Assembly (NCBI GenBank): GCA_035502095.1
Contig: DATJUX010000036.1
Location: 1 to 64,000 of the forward strand
Direction: 5' to 3'
Length of the DNA stretch: 64,000 bases
Source of the DNA: JAKANT01 sp035502095
GTDB lineage: Bacteria > Pseudomonadota > Gammaproteobacteria > Burkholderiales > Burkholderiaceae_F
The notes under the pieces were generated by a model. That model had not been told where the DNA came from, did no database searches, and worked only from the letters and a program-made list of their open reading frames with translations. Shown piece by piece: positions 26,601 to 33,884 of the stretch. How positions within the stretch are numbered: position 1 is the first letter of the stretch; each line of letters starts with the position of its first letter. The translations under genes and the position numbers were made by a program.

Positions 26601-27403
26601 CGCGCAAACGCTTCGTGGCGTGCGTGGCGCTCGCGCGCCAGCACGGGCTGAAGCGCGTCGAGGCCACCTATCTGCCGATGGCGGCCATCTCGCGTTGGTA
26701 CGAGGGCGACACGCGGGCCGCGCTGGTCGAGGCGCTGGCGGCCGTCGGCGCGGCCGCACAGATCGGCCACCGGCGCGCTGAAGTCATCGCCCATCACGGC
26801 GCGTACCAGGACCATCACGCGCTGCGGCGGTTCGATGCGGCGCTGGCGCACCTGGATCGCGCTTTGCTGCTGGCACGCCAGATCCAGGCGCCGCGCTTCG
26901 AGGCCCAGGCGCTGGCGTTTCGCGGTGATCTCCTCCGCGCGCAGGGTGAACGCGCGGCCGCGTTGGTGGAACTGCGCCAGGCACTCGCCATCGCGCGCGC
27001 GACCGGAATGGCGTACATGGGTCCGCTCATTCTCGGCATGCTGGCGCGCGCCAGCGACGATGCAGTCGAGCGAAACGCGGCCCTGAACGAAGCTGAAACG
27101 CTGCTGGCCACCAACGGGCTGGCGCACAACCATCTGCTGTTCCGCCGTGATGCGATCGATGGCGCTCTCGAGGCGTGCGCCTGGGACGACGCACTGCGCC
27201 ACGCCGCAGCACTTGAAGCGCGCACGCAGTCGGAGCCGCTGCCCTGGAGCGAGTTCTTCGTCGCGCGTGGCCGCGCGCTGGCGCGCCACGGCGCGGATCG
27301 CTCTGATATCGGCGAGCGTGACGAGTTGCGCCGGCTCAGGATCGATGGCGAGCGCCTGGGCCTGCTCGAAGCGCTGGTGACGATCGATGCGGCCTTGCAT
27401 TGA
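23633..27403 (+). CDS. Large BTAD-type transcriptional regulator with cyclase-like, ATPase and TPR domains
   Basis: 1256 residues from GTG 23633, the first start consistent with the family (SRLKIQAFGGLQVFG); the frame stays open upstream but that region belongs to the methyltransferase on the other strand. Domain order: wHTH plus bacterial transcriptional activator (BTAD) domain, about 1-245 (FQMCREVLARELGMQPHAQT at its end); a degenerate class III nucleotide-cyclase-like domain, about 270-420 (RRFGRGITALFGIPAAHSNDLERAARCA); an AAA ATPase with Walker A GEAGIGKS at 465-472 and Walker B VVLDDLHW near 593; then about 450 residues of TPR-like repeats. Such STAND-type regulators switch when a signal releases the ATPase. 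The metal-binding Asp pair of the cyclase domain is not obvious, so it is probably a sensor. Likely target: the divergent methyltransferase. Confidence 0.85.
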   Translation: MSRLKIQAFGGLQVFGPAQTPLAVPAKKVRALLAYLALNAGRPQPRVKLAGLLWSDSNEAQARASLRQAVLVLRKALALGDADLVAGAGETIELSAAAAELDVRTFERLLEDGSTAALEQATELYTGELLEAVETCEAAFDDWLVERRNHLRERATAAMSQLLAHYTHSGELERAVGVALRTLALDPLQENVHRALMQLYARQGRPTSALRQFQMCREVLARELGMQPHAQTVQLRDAIEREGRVPAAGVREDADASMELRPVAVVVAESTWPGEEGDPEHAQAHHENFAAAATEIAARFGGTLARRFGRGITALFGIPAAHSNDLERAARCALALCQRLDGARIGLAAGSVLVTRRSDGSAAAATSGEPLGLAARLAAAAGPGEVIAADAAWRALTPRAVGQRRPEASLPVSLRKLACWRLEEMRTARLPRTSLVGRRTELNQFAASLQACRAQGTGLTVHVRGEAGIGKSRLVEEFRAIAAAQGFACHGGVVLDFGSGVERDALRTVVEGLLDIEADRAGAAEDALARARASGLVEATHEVHLRDLLHAPLPAPLRAVFDAMDHATRAREQNAALANLLRRVSADTPRMVVLDDLHWASPRMLSRAAALAAGAEQCAAVLVTTARSDGDPLDAAWRSAAAVSAMVTFDLGPLRWAEASALAAQFADAADAFVIRCIERAGGNPLFLEQLLSAGRDASDALPTSVQSVVQTRLDTLGAAERHAVRVASILGQRFSLPALAHLLGGAAWDPHLAQDLLRIEGNAGVFAHALVHEGAYVSLPRDLRRELHASAAGWFSGRDPILRAEHLDRAEDPDAAQAYLEAALAQAAVHRHEQAAQLAGRGLALADTTGPRFALSCARADALHDLGANAEAQRAYEAALDAAADDVERCRAWLGLAGVLRVRDELARAQAALAAAETAATAHGLTEQRARIHLQRGNLLFPLGDLTGCERENECALAFARQARSIEPEASALGGLGDAAFLRGHMLTARKRFVACVALARQHGLKRVEATYLPMAAISRWYEGDTRAALVEALAAVGAAAQIGHRRAEVIAHHGAYQDHHALRRFDAALAHLDRALLLARQIQAPRFEAQALAFRGDLLRAQGERAAALVELRQALAIARATGMAYMGPLILGMLARASDDAVERNAALNEAETLLATNGLAHNHLLFRRDAIDGALEACAWDDALRHAAALEARTQSEPLPWSEFFVARGRALARHGADRSDIGERDELRRLRIDGERLGLLEALVTIDAALH

Positions 27404-27572
27404 GCGGTCTGCGGTCGATCGCGGAGGCGATTGCGCCGGCAGACCTCGCGCACCTCCGGCGCAGGACGCCGAGGCGCGCGCGTTGCGGTCGAAACCGTGC
27501 GGGGCGCCAGGACCGCAGCACCGAAGGTTCCGGGCGCTTTCGAACCACATGGCGTCCGGCGCGCGGGTGCTT
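27404..27572. other. Spacer between the BTAD regulator and the pseudogene scar
   Basis: About 170 bp that I cannot assign. Its frames are Arg/Ala-rich. It lies between the stop of the large regulator and the beginning of the 54-bp copy of the dehydrogenase gene and may be rearrangement debris. Confidence 0.4.
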
Positions 27573-27626
27573 CGCCGCGCGCGCTGTTCGAAGGTCTGGC
27601 CGAGCCGGCGGCATTCATGCGCTGCG
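27573..27626 (+). repeat. 54-bp repeat, copy B (dehydrogenase gene fragment in a pseudogene)
   Basis: Copy B reads SPRALFEGLAEPAAFMRC in the rightward frame. It is a fragment of a D-2-hydroxyacid dehydrogenase gene lying directly against the broken end of the leftward ATPase regulator pseudogene. The two differences from copy A are in the GAGCTGTC/GAGCCGGC part. Confidence 0.85.
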
Positions 27627-28222
27627 AGCAGTGCGCGTCGTCGCGCGAGAGCCGCGCACACCTTGTCGAGCGGCGCCTCTTCGGCGGGCGAGGCCACCGA
27701 GAGTGAGGCCGGCAATGCTCGCAGCCACTCGCCCGGCCGCTGCATCGGGACCAGATCGAAGAACCAGACACCGTCCGGGTAACGACCCGACGTCTGACGC
27801 GCAAAGTCGAGCGCGCATTGCGTCTTGCCCATTCCCCCCGCGCCGACGAGCGTGAGCGCGCGGCCGTCGGCAAGCAGCCGCTCCATCTGCGCCATCTCCT
27901 CATCGCGGCCGATCAAGGCCTGGAGCCGAGCCGGTAGACGCGCCGTCGGCGGGGGCCAAACGACGCCTGCGGTTCGGCGGCGGCGACCGGCTCTTCGTCG
28001 ATCTAGAGTCGATGGCGTGACGAAGCGGTGGCCCCAGACGGCATCGAGCAACTGTTCGCGCGTGACCAGTTCCCCGCGATGGGCCAGCAACTGGAGCAGG
28101 ACCGCGAAGACCTTCGGCTCCACCGCGACCTCGACCCCGCCGCGGCTGAAACATCGATTGCCGCCATCGACGAAAAATTCGCCACAGCGGTAGGTCCCCG
28201 AGTGCGACCGGGCCACCTGCAT
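27627..28222 (-). pseudogene. Broken winged-helix/NB-ARC-type ATPase regulator
   Basis: Starts normally at ATG 28222 with an OmpR-like winged helix (GVEVAVEPKVFAVLLQLLAHRGELV, then TREQLLDAVWGHRFVTPSTL). After VTPSTL the recognition helix and wing are missing; a Pro/Arg linker leads straight into an ATPase domain with Walker A VGAGGMGKTQ and DGVWFFDLVP. The frame breaks off at ALARRRALL, exactly where intact relatives read on into the Walker B (VLDNCEHL), and the following bases are the dehydrogenase fragment (copy B). The frame is open far beyond, but that is the antisense of the BTAD regulator. Two deletions at least are needed to explain it, so I treat it as dead. Confidence 0.8.
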
Positions 28223-28403
28223 CGTTGTCCTTGCCTTCCGAGGGCTCGCGCGCGCGATGCCGGCGCAACTCTCACGAATCCCTCACGAACGCCCAACCCC
28301 TCTCACACGGCTTGTCACCTAGAGTGCCCGTCAACGAAGAACGCACTGCAACGCGTCTTCGGGTGAGCTCAGTCTAGTCAGGTTTCCTGTCGGGAGTGAA
28401 GCG

Positions 28404-28643
28404 ATGTCATACGAGAACAGCAAGTCCCCATGCGCGATCGCCACGTCCGTCGCGACCGCATCGATCCTCGCCGCCGTCGTCGTACTGGCGCTGTCGCTTC
28501 TGAGCGACCACGTCACAGACCTGGCTCGGGTCGATCAGAAGTCGATCGCCCAGATTGCCAAGCAGCCACAAAGCTTGATCGGCGCCCGACTCGCGCGCCA
28601 AGCCAGCCGTGAACCACAACCAACGGAAAGGAACCCGCAATGA
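28404..28643 (+). CDS. Small single-span membrane protein of unknown function
   Basis: 79 residues, GGAG 9 bases upstream of ATG 28404. A short polar head is followed by one hydrophobic segment (residues about 11-33, ATSVATASILAAVVVLALSLL) and a polar, Gln/Arg-rich tail that would face the periplasm if the head is cytoplasmic. I recognise no family. Its stop overlaps the start of the next gene (ATGA), so the two are probably made together. A function in the envelope is all that can be inferred. Confidence 0.65.
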   Translation: MSYENSKSPCAIATSVATASILAAVVVLALSLLSDHVTDLARVDQKSIAQIAKQPQSLIGARLARQASREPQPTERNPQ

Positions 28644-28972
28644 ACACTCGAATCTTCCAGCGCGCGGTCGTGCCCGCGATGATCTGCTCGGCCCTCGGCC
28701 TGTCCGCCGCGGGACCGGTCCGCGCCGAATATCGCTGCGACCATCCGCAGGGCCCGGTCGACCGGCGGGCATGCGACTACGCGCAACAAGGCCAGGCGGC
28801 GCTCCACCATTTCATCGAGCGGACACGCGCCATCTACGGGCTGTACTTCTATGACTACGTCCGTCCCGAATCGACGGCGGGCGCGCAGTCGGATGCCACG
28901 GATCGCGCCGCCGCGGTCAGCGAAGAAGGGCCGGCGCGGCACGTCGAGGTGAGCGCAATTCCGCAAGCCTGA
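28640..28972 (+). CDS. Small exported protein of unknown function
   Basis: 110 residues with GGAAAGGA upstream and a Sec signal peptide ending near PVRAEY. The mature part has two cysteines (YRCDHPQGPVDRRACDYA) spaced 12 apart, suitable for a disulfide, then QGQAALHHFIERTRAIYGLYFYDYV, an aromatic amphipathic helix, and a disordered tail. The CDxPxGxxxRxAC spacing recalls small periplasmic proteins of the LprI type, but the match is too short to claim. Translationally coupled to the upstream membrane-protein gene. Confidence 0.7.
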   Translation: MNTRIFQRAVVPAMICSALGLSAAGPVRAEYRCDHPQGPVDRRACDYAQQGQAALHHFIERTRAIYGLYFYDYVRPESTAGAQSDATDRAAAVSEEGPARHVEVSAIPQA

Positions 28973-29129
28973 ACCAACCCGGCCATCGAGTTGCTGAGCC
29001 GGTTCTCCGTTCCAGTCGGCTGCGTTGAACCCAGGAAAAGCGGGCAACTGCTCGTCGGCCGGCCGCACGACTCCCGCCCGCTTCGTCCTCCGGGGCATGA
29101 GATGCCGCCGGTGCAATCGGCTCCGCGCG

Positions 29130-29843
29130 CTAACCGGTCGGTTCGCGCCGCCGGGCCGAATTGCGCCGGCTCGACTTGTCCCTGGCAGCCATGCGGAGAG
29201 CGTGCTCGCGACCAATCGCCTCCAGCCCAGCCAGCGCGAAGCGGTGCAGGTGAGCGGCGATCACGTCCGGAGGCATCTGCCGGACGTCGTGCAGCGGCCC
29301 GCGCGCGCCGCGTGCTCCGATCAGCAGCAGCGAGCACGGTGCCACCACGCTGACCAGGCAACGCGCCAGTGCGGGGTCGTCAGCGGGGATCGCCGTGATG
29401 TCGCTGAGGACCCGTTTGACGATCGCGAGCTTGAACGGCACCTCGGACCGCAGCAGGACCTGGATGTGCGACGAAGGCGCCAGGATTTCCCGCGCGAGCA
29501 CCTGAACGTGCCACCCTGGCCGGCGCTTCGTCGCGTGTCGGACCAGCTGGGCGATCAGCACACCCAGCTTGTCCGCGGCCGGCAATTCGATTTCGGCAAG
29601 TCGACGCAGGTCGGCCAGGTGGATCACGCGCCGGTGGGCTTCGATCAGCACGGCTCGGTAAAGACCCTGGCGCCCGCCGAAGTGGTAGTTGATCGAGGCC
29701 AGACTCACCCCGGCTCGCTTCGCGATCGATTTGCCGGTCGTCTCCGCGTAACCAGCGGCCGCGAACAGTTCACCGGCCGCGTCGAGGATGCGTGCACGGG
29801 TCGCTTCCCCGTCCGGCCGGAGTTCGCGTGGGGCCCTGGTCAT
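29130..29843 (-). CDS. TetR/AcrR family regulator (CecR-like)
   Basis: 237 residues from ATG 29843; upstream in-frame codons are not conserved-looking. TetR HTH: RARILDAAGELFAAAGYAETTGKSIAKRAGV with SLASINYHFGGRQGLYRAVL directly after, so the DNA-binding helix pair is complete. The C-terminal ligand domain starts with IQLVRHA-like helices and includes HVQVLAREILAPSSHI and PDVIAAHLHRFALAG, as in the DUF1956/CecR group. In E. coli, CecR controls the ybhGFSR ABC exporter; here the divergent genes are the equivalent set, which strongly supports the assignment. The C-terminus is basic and may be disordered. Confidence 0.88.
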   Translation of the reverse strand: MTRAPRELRPDGEATRARILDAAGELFAAAGYAETTGKSIAKRAGVSLASINYHFGGRQGLYRAVLIEAHRRVIHLADLRRLAEIELPAADKLGVLIAQLVRHATKRRPGWHVQVLAREILAPSSHIQVLLRSEVPFKLAIVKRVLSDITAIPADDPALARCLVSVVAPCSLLLIGARGARGPLHDVRQMPPDVIAAHLHRFALAGLEAIGREHALRMAARDKSSRRNSARRREPTG

Positions 29844-29897
29844 CGGGTCGCCTGGTCGATCGGTGGTAGGCCTGCAGCGGCGTCCATTGATGTTAGA

Positions 29898-29912
29898 TTG
29901 AATCCGATTCAA
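29898..29912. promoter_or_regulatory. Operator palindrome between the CecR-like gene and its efflux operon
   Basis: TTGAATC-C-GATTCAA is a perfect 7-bp inverted repeat around one base, midway between the two divergent starts (55 bases from the regulator, 65 from the HlyD gene). It is the only such dyad in the gap and the natural TetR-type binding site. Confidence 0.7.
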
Positions 29913-29976
29913 ACTCGGCATGCACGCGCCGGCCCGGGTCGGGTCCTTTGCGGAACCCTCGCATGGAAGCCTTCGC

Positions 29977-30978
29977 ATGAAGAAGCGGCTGATTGTCGTG
30001 TCGGTCCTTGTCGTGCTGGCCGTTGCGGCGTGGGGCTGGTGGCGGACCGGTCGTCAGGAGACCCGCAGCGAGCTGATCCTGCACGGCAATGTGGACATCC
30101 GCCAGGTGTCGCTGGCCTTCGACGGCACCGGTCGGGTGGTCGAACTTCACGCGGACGAGGGTGACCGCGTGAAAGCGGGGGCCCTGCTCGGCGTGCTCGA
30201 TACGCGCACGCTCGCGCTGCAGGCCGAACAGGCGCAGGCGCAGATCAGCGTCCAGCAGCAGAACCTGCTGCGTCTGCGCCATGGTTCACGCCCACAGGAG
30301 ATCGCGCAGGCGCGCAGTCGCCTGGCGTCCGCCCAGGCCGACGCCGCGCGCGCCGAGCAGGATCTCGCGCGCCTGCAAGCCGTTGCCGCCAGCACCCAGG
30401 GGCGCGGCGTGAGCCCGCAGGAACTGGACCGCGCCGAGAGCACTTCGCAGGTCGCCGCCTCGAGGGTCGAAGAGCAGCGCGAAGCCTTGCGCCTGACCGA
30501 ACTCGGGCCGCGCGCGGAGGACGTTGCCGGCGCCGAGGCGCAACTCCGCGCGACGCAAGCGCAACTGGCCCTGTTGCAACACCAGATCTCGCAGGGCGAA
30601 CTGAGGGCGCCGGCGGACGCGGTGGTGCGCTCGCGCCTGCTGGAGCCGGGTGACATCGCCACGCCGCAGCGGCCGGTGTTCGCGCTCGCCCTCACCGATC
30701 CGAAGTGGGTGCGCGTCTATGTGAACGAGGTCGACCTCGGCCGGGTGCGCCCCGGCATGGCAGCCCGCATCGTCACCGACAGCCAGCCCGACCGACCCAT
30801 CGAAGGCAAGGTCGGCTACATCTCGTCGGTGGCCGAGTTCACGCCGAAGTCGGTGCAGACCGAGGAGCTGCGGACCAGCCTGGTCTATGAGGTGCGCGTT
30901 CTGGTTGCGGATGCGGGAAACGCACTGCGACTGGGACAGCCGGCAACCGTGCATCTGGCGGCCGCCCAGCCGCAATGA
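29977..30978 (+). CDS. HlyD-family membrane fusion protein (YbhG-like)
   Basis: 333 residues from ATG 29977. One N-terminal membrane anchor (IVVSVLVVLAVAAWGWW, about residues 6-22) is followed by the first lipoyl half (GTGRVVELHADEGDRVKAGALLGVLD), a long coiled-coil hairpin (about 80-200, rich in Ala/Gln/Arg), the second lipoyl half (GELRAPADAVVRSRLLEPGD) and a beta-barrel domain. It bridges the inner-membrane ABC exporter to an outer-membrane channel. It overlaps the following ATPase gene by ATGA and begins the efflux operon controlled by the divergent TetR gene. Confidence 0.9.
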   Translation: MKKRLIVVSVLVVLAVAAWGWWRTGRQETRSELILHGNVDIRQVSLAFDGTGRVVELHADEGDRVKAGALLGVLDTRTLALQAEQAQAQISVQQQNLLRLRHGSRPQEIAQARSRLASAQADAARAEQDLARLQAVAASTQGRGVSPQELDRAESTSQVAASRVEEQREALRLTELGPRAEDVAGAEAQLRATQAQLALLQHQISQGELRAPADAVVRSRLLEPGDIATPQRPVFALALTDPKWVRVYVNEVDLGRVRPGMAARIVTDSQPDRPIEGKVGYISSVAEFTPKSVQTEELRTSLVYEVRVLVADAGNALRLGQPATVHLAAAQPQ

Positions 30979-32753
30979 GCGAACCCGGCGCCATCGTCGC
31001 GGCAAGGCAGCTGCGCAAGAATTTCGCCGCGCCGGGCGGCGCGGCGGTGCACGCCGTCGACGAGGTGTCCCTGACGATCCGTCACGGGGAGCTGACGGCG
31101 CTGGTCGGTCCCGATGGCGCGGGCAAGACGACATTCCTGCGTCTGGTCGCGGGCCTGCTCAAGCCGGACGCCGGCGGCCTACAAGTGCTCGGTCGCGACG
31201 TCGTCGCCGACCCGCAGCCGGTGCAGGATCGCATCAGCTACATGCCGCAGCGCTTCGGCCTGTACGAGGATCTGAGCGTGCAGGAGAACCTCGACCTGTA
31301 CGCCGATCTGCACGGCGTGCCGCAGGCGCAGCGCCGCGAGCGGTATGCGCGGATGCTGGAAATGACCGACATGGCACGCTTCACCGCGCGCCCTGCCGGC
31401 AAGCTCTCGGGCGGCATGAAGCAGAAGCTCGGCCTGGCCTGCACGCTGGTGCGTTCGCCGGACCTGCTCCTGCTCGACGAACCCAGCGTCGGCGTCGATC
31501 CGCTCTCGCGGCGCGACCTGTGGCAGATCGTGCAGCAGCTGGTCGACGAGGAAGGGCTCAGCGTCGTCGTCAGCACCGCCTACATGGACGAAGCCGAGCG
31601 CTGCGCCCGGGTGTTCGTGATGCACCAGGGCCGGCTGCTCGCCGAGGGAGCGCCCTCGACCCTGCGCGCGCGCGCGCGTGGCCTCACCTTCACCGCGGCG
31701 CCGCCGCCTGGCATGCCCGCGCGCGACCTGCAGGCACGCTTGATCGACGCCCGCGATCTGATCATCGACGCGGTGCCCCGGGGCGGCGAGGTGCGCTTCA
31801 TCCGCCAGCCGCACGCGGACGCCGCGCATCTGGACGCATTGCTGCGCGAGACCCGGGCACGGCCGCGACCCGAAGAACTCGAGGACGCTTTCATGATGCT
31901 GCTGCGCGAGCAGCAGGCGCGCGACACGAACATGCCGGCGTCACCGGCGGCCGCGCCACGGCGGGCCGGCCCCGGCGCAACAAGCGACCAGCCGGTGATT
32001 GCCGTGCGCGATCTCGTGCGCAAGTTCGGCGACTTCACCGCGGTCGCCAGCACCTCGTTCGAGGTCGCACGCGGCGAGATCTTCGGCCTGCTCGGCCCCA
32101 ATGGAGCCGGCAAGACGACGACGTTTCGCATGCTGTGCGGCCTGCTGCCTGCCACCAGCGGCCACCTCGAGGTGGCCGGGCTGAATCTGCGCCATGCGCG
32201 CGCCCAGGCACGCGCCCGCATCGGCTACGTCGCGCAGAAGTTCGCGCTGTACGGCAACCTGACGGTGCGCGAGAACCTGGAGTTCTTCGGCGGAAGCTAC
32301 GGCATGCGCGGCGCGGCGCTGCGCGCGCGCGTGGCCGCCACGGTCGAGCAATTCGGACTGCAGCCTTCGGCGCCCAGCGGGACCCTGCCGGCCGGCTACA
32401 AGCAGCGGCTCGCGATGGCGGCCGGGCTGCTGCACGAGCCCGAGATCCTGTTCCTCGACGAACCGACCAGCGGCATCGACCCGCTGGCCCGGCGCGCGTT
32501 CTGGCGCACCATCACCGCGCTGGCGCAACACGGCGTCACGGTCATCATCACGACGCACTTCATGGAGGAAGCGGAGTACTGCGACCGCATCGCCATCCAG
32601 GATGCCGGGATGGTGCTGGCCCTGGGGACGCCGCGCGAGGTGCGCGAGCAGGCGGGCGGCGACGAACGCGCCGACATGGACAGCGCCTTCATCGCGATCG
32701 TCGAGCAGGGCCGCGCCCACAGGCAGCAAGAGCCGGCCGGGGCCGGCGCATGA
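30975..32753 (+). CDS. ABC exporter ATPase with two nucleotide-binding domains (YbhF-like)
   Basis: 592 residues. Domain 1 (about 1-235): Walker A GPDGAGKTT, signature LSGGMKQKL, Walker B LLLLDEPSVGVDP. Domain 2 (about 335-570): Walker A GPNGAGKTT, the variant signature LPAGYKQRL and Walker B ILFLDEPTSGIDP. Both sites look able to bind and split ATP. It energises the two permeases encoded next, in the pattern of YbhF with YbhS and YbhR. Overlaps both neighbours by 4 bp, so the genes are coupled. Confidence 0.92.
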   Translation: MSEPGAIVAARQLRKNFAAPGGAAVHAVDEVSLTIRHGELTALVGPDGAGKTTFLRLVAGLLKPDAGGLQVLGRDVVADPQPVQDRISYMPQRFGLYEDLSVQENLDLYADLHGVPQAQRRERYARMLEMTDMARFTARPAGKLSGGMKQKLGLACTLVRSPDLLLLDEPSVGVDPLSRRDLWQIVQQLVDEEGLSVVVSTAYMDEAERCARVFVMHQGRLLAEGAPSTLRARARGLTFTAAPPPGMPARDLQARLIDARDLIIDAVPRGGEVRFIRQPHADAAHLDALLRETRARPRPEELEDAFMMLLREQQARDTNMPASPAAAPRRAGPGATSDQPVIAVRDLVRKFGDFTAVASTSFEVARGEIFGLLGPNGAGKTTTFRMLCGLLPATSGHLEVAGLNLRHARAQARARIGYVAQKFALYGNLTVRENLEFFGGSYGMRGAALRARVAATVEQFGLQPSAPSGTLPAGYKQRLAMAAGLLHEPEILFLDEPTSGIDPLARRAFWRTITALAQHGVTVIITTHFMEEAEYCDRIAIQDAGMVLALGTPREVREQAGGDERADMDSAFIAIVEQGRAHRQQEPAGAGA

Positions 32754-33880
32754 GCAGCGCCGGGTTCGTCCGCAGGTTCGTCGCGCTTCTGCGCAAGGAA
32801 GCGCGCCAGATGCTGCGCGATCGCAGCACCCTCGCCGTGGGCCTGGTGCTGCCGGTGGCACTGGTCCTGCTGTTCGGCTACGGCCTCTCGTTCGACGTAA
32901 AACATGCGCCGATCGCGGTCGTTTTGGAAGACAGCTCGCCCATCGCGCGGGACGTGATGCAGGGCCTGCAGGGCTCGAGCTATCTGGCGCCGGTGTGGGT
33001 GACCAGCATGCCCGACGCCGAGCGGCTGATGCGCGCGGGCGAGGTCGGCGCGATCGTGCGCGTGCCGGTCGATTTCTCCCGGCAGATGGCGGCCGGCGCC
33101 GCGCAGGTGCAGCTGCTGCTCAACGGCGTGGACTCGGTGACCGCGTCCACGGTCGAAGGCTACGTGGGCGGCGCCCTCGGAACCTGGGCGCAGAAACAGG
33201 GCGACCGCGCCGGCGGAGCGGCTGCTGCCCGCGCAAGCATCGACGTGGTCCAGCGCATGTGGTTCAACGAGTCCGCTGACAGCACCTGGTATCTGGTGCC
33301 TGGCCTGGTCGTGCTGGTGCTGACGCTGATCGGGGCGTTCCTGACCTCGCTGCTGATCGCCCGCGAGTGGGAGCGCGGCACGCTGGAGCCGCTGTTCGTC
33401 ACGCCGGTGCGGCCGCTCGAAGTGGTGCTCGCCAAGGTGGTGCCGTACCTGGTCGTGGGGGCGATCGACCTCGTGCTGTGCCTGTTGGCGGGCCGGTTCC
33501 TGTTCCAGGTGCCGATGCGCGGTTCGCTGGGTGCGGTCCTTGGCGCGTCGATGCTCTACCTGGCAGTGTCGCTGCTGCTCGGGCTCTTCATCTCCGGCCG
33601 CACCCGCAACCAGTTCCAGGCGAGCCAGGTCGCGCTGTTGACCAGCTTCATGCCTGCGCTGATGTTGTCGGGCTTCGTCTTCGACCTGCGCAACGTGCCG
33701 GTCGTGATCCAGGTGATCGCGCACGTGCTGCCAGCGACCCACTTCATGGGGCTGATCAAGACGCTGTTCCTGGCCGGCGACAACTGGCCGATGGTTCTGC
33801 GCAGCTGCACGATCCTGGCGGTCTACGCACTCATCCTCGGCATCGCGACGGGCCGGACCGTGCGCAAGTCGCTGGACTGA
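32750..33880 (+). CDS. ABC-2 type exporter permease (YbhS-like)
   Basis: 376 residues; the ATG overlaps the ATPase stop in ATGA. One N-terminal span (TLAVGLVLPVALVLLFGYGLSF), a large periplasmic domain (about 45-180) and five C-terminal spans give the ABC2 membrane layout. Conserved ABC-2 signature parts: REWERGTLEPLFVTPVRPLEVVLAK and FVFDLRNVPVVIQVIAHVLPATHF. Forms a heterodimer with the next permease to export cationic or drug-like compounds, as judged from YbhFSR. Confidence 0.9.
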   Translation: MSSAGFVRRFVALLRKEARQMLRDRSTLAVGLVLPVALVLLFGYGLSFDVKHAPIAVVLEDSSPIARDVMQGLQGSSYLAPVWVTSMPDAERLMRAGEVGAIVRVPVDFSRQMAAGAAQVQLLLNGVDSVTASTVEGYVGGALGTWAQKQGDRAGGAAAARASIDVVQRMWFNESADSTWYLVPGLVVLVLTLIGAFLTSLLIAREWERGTLEPLFVTPVRPLEVVLAKVVPYLVVGAIDLVLCLLAGRFLFQVPMRGSLGAVLGASMLYLAVSLLLGLFISGRTRNQFQASQVALLTSFMPALMLSGFVFDLRNVPVVIQVIAHVLPATHFMGLIKTLFLAGDNWPMVLRSCTILAVYALILGIATGRTVRKSLD

Positions 33881-33884
33881 TGCG

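Noticed and set aside
25982..27573. Leftward frame continuing from the broken ATPase regulator
   Set aside because: Beyond 27573 it is antisense of the BTAD regulator, whose rightward reading has clear domains.
27404..27855. Rightward frames across the scar region
   Set aside because: Only the 54-bp copy of the dehydrogenase is meaningful; the rest reads as noise.
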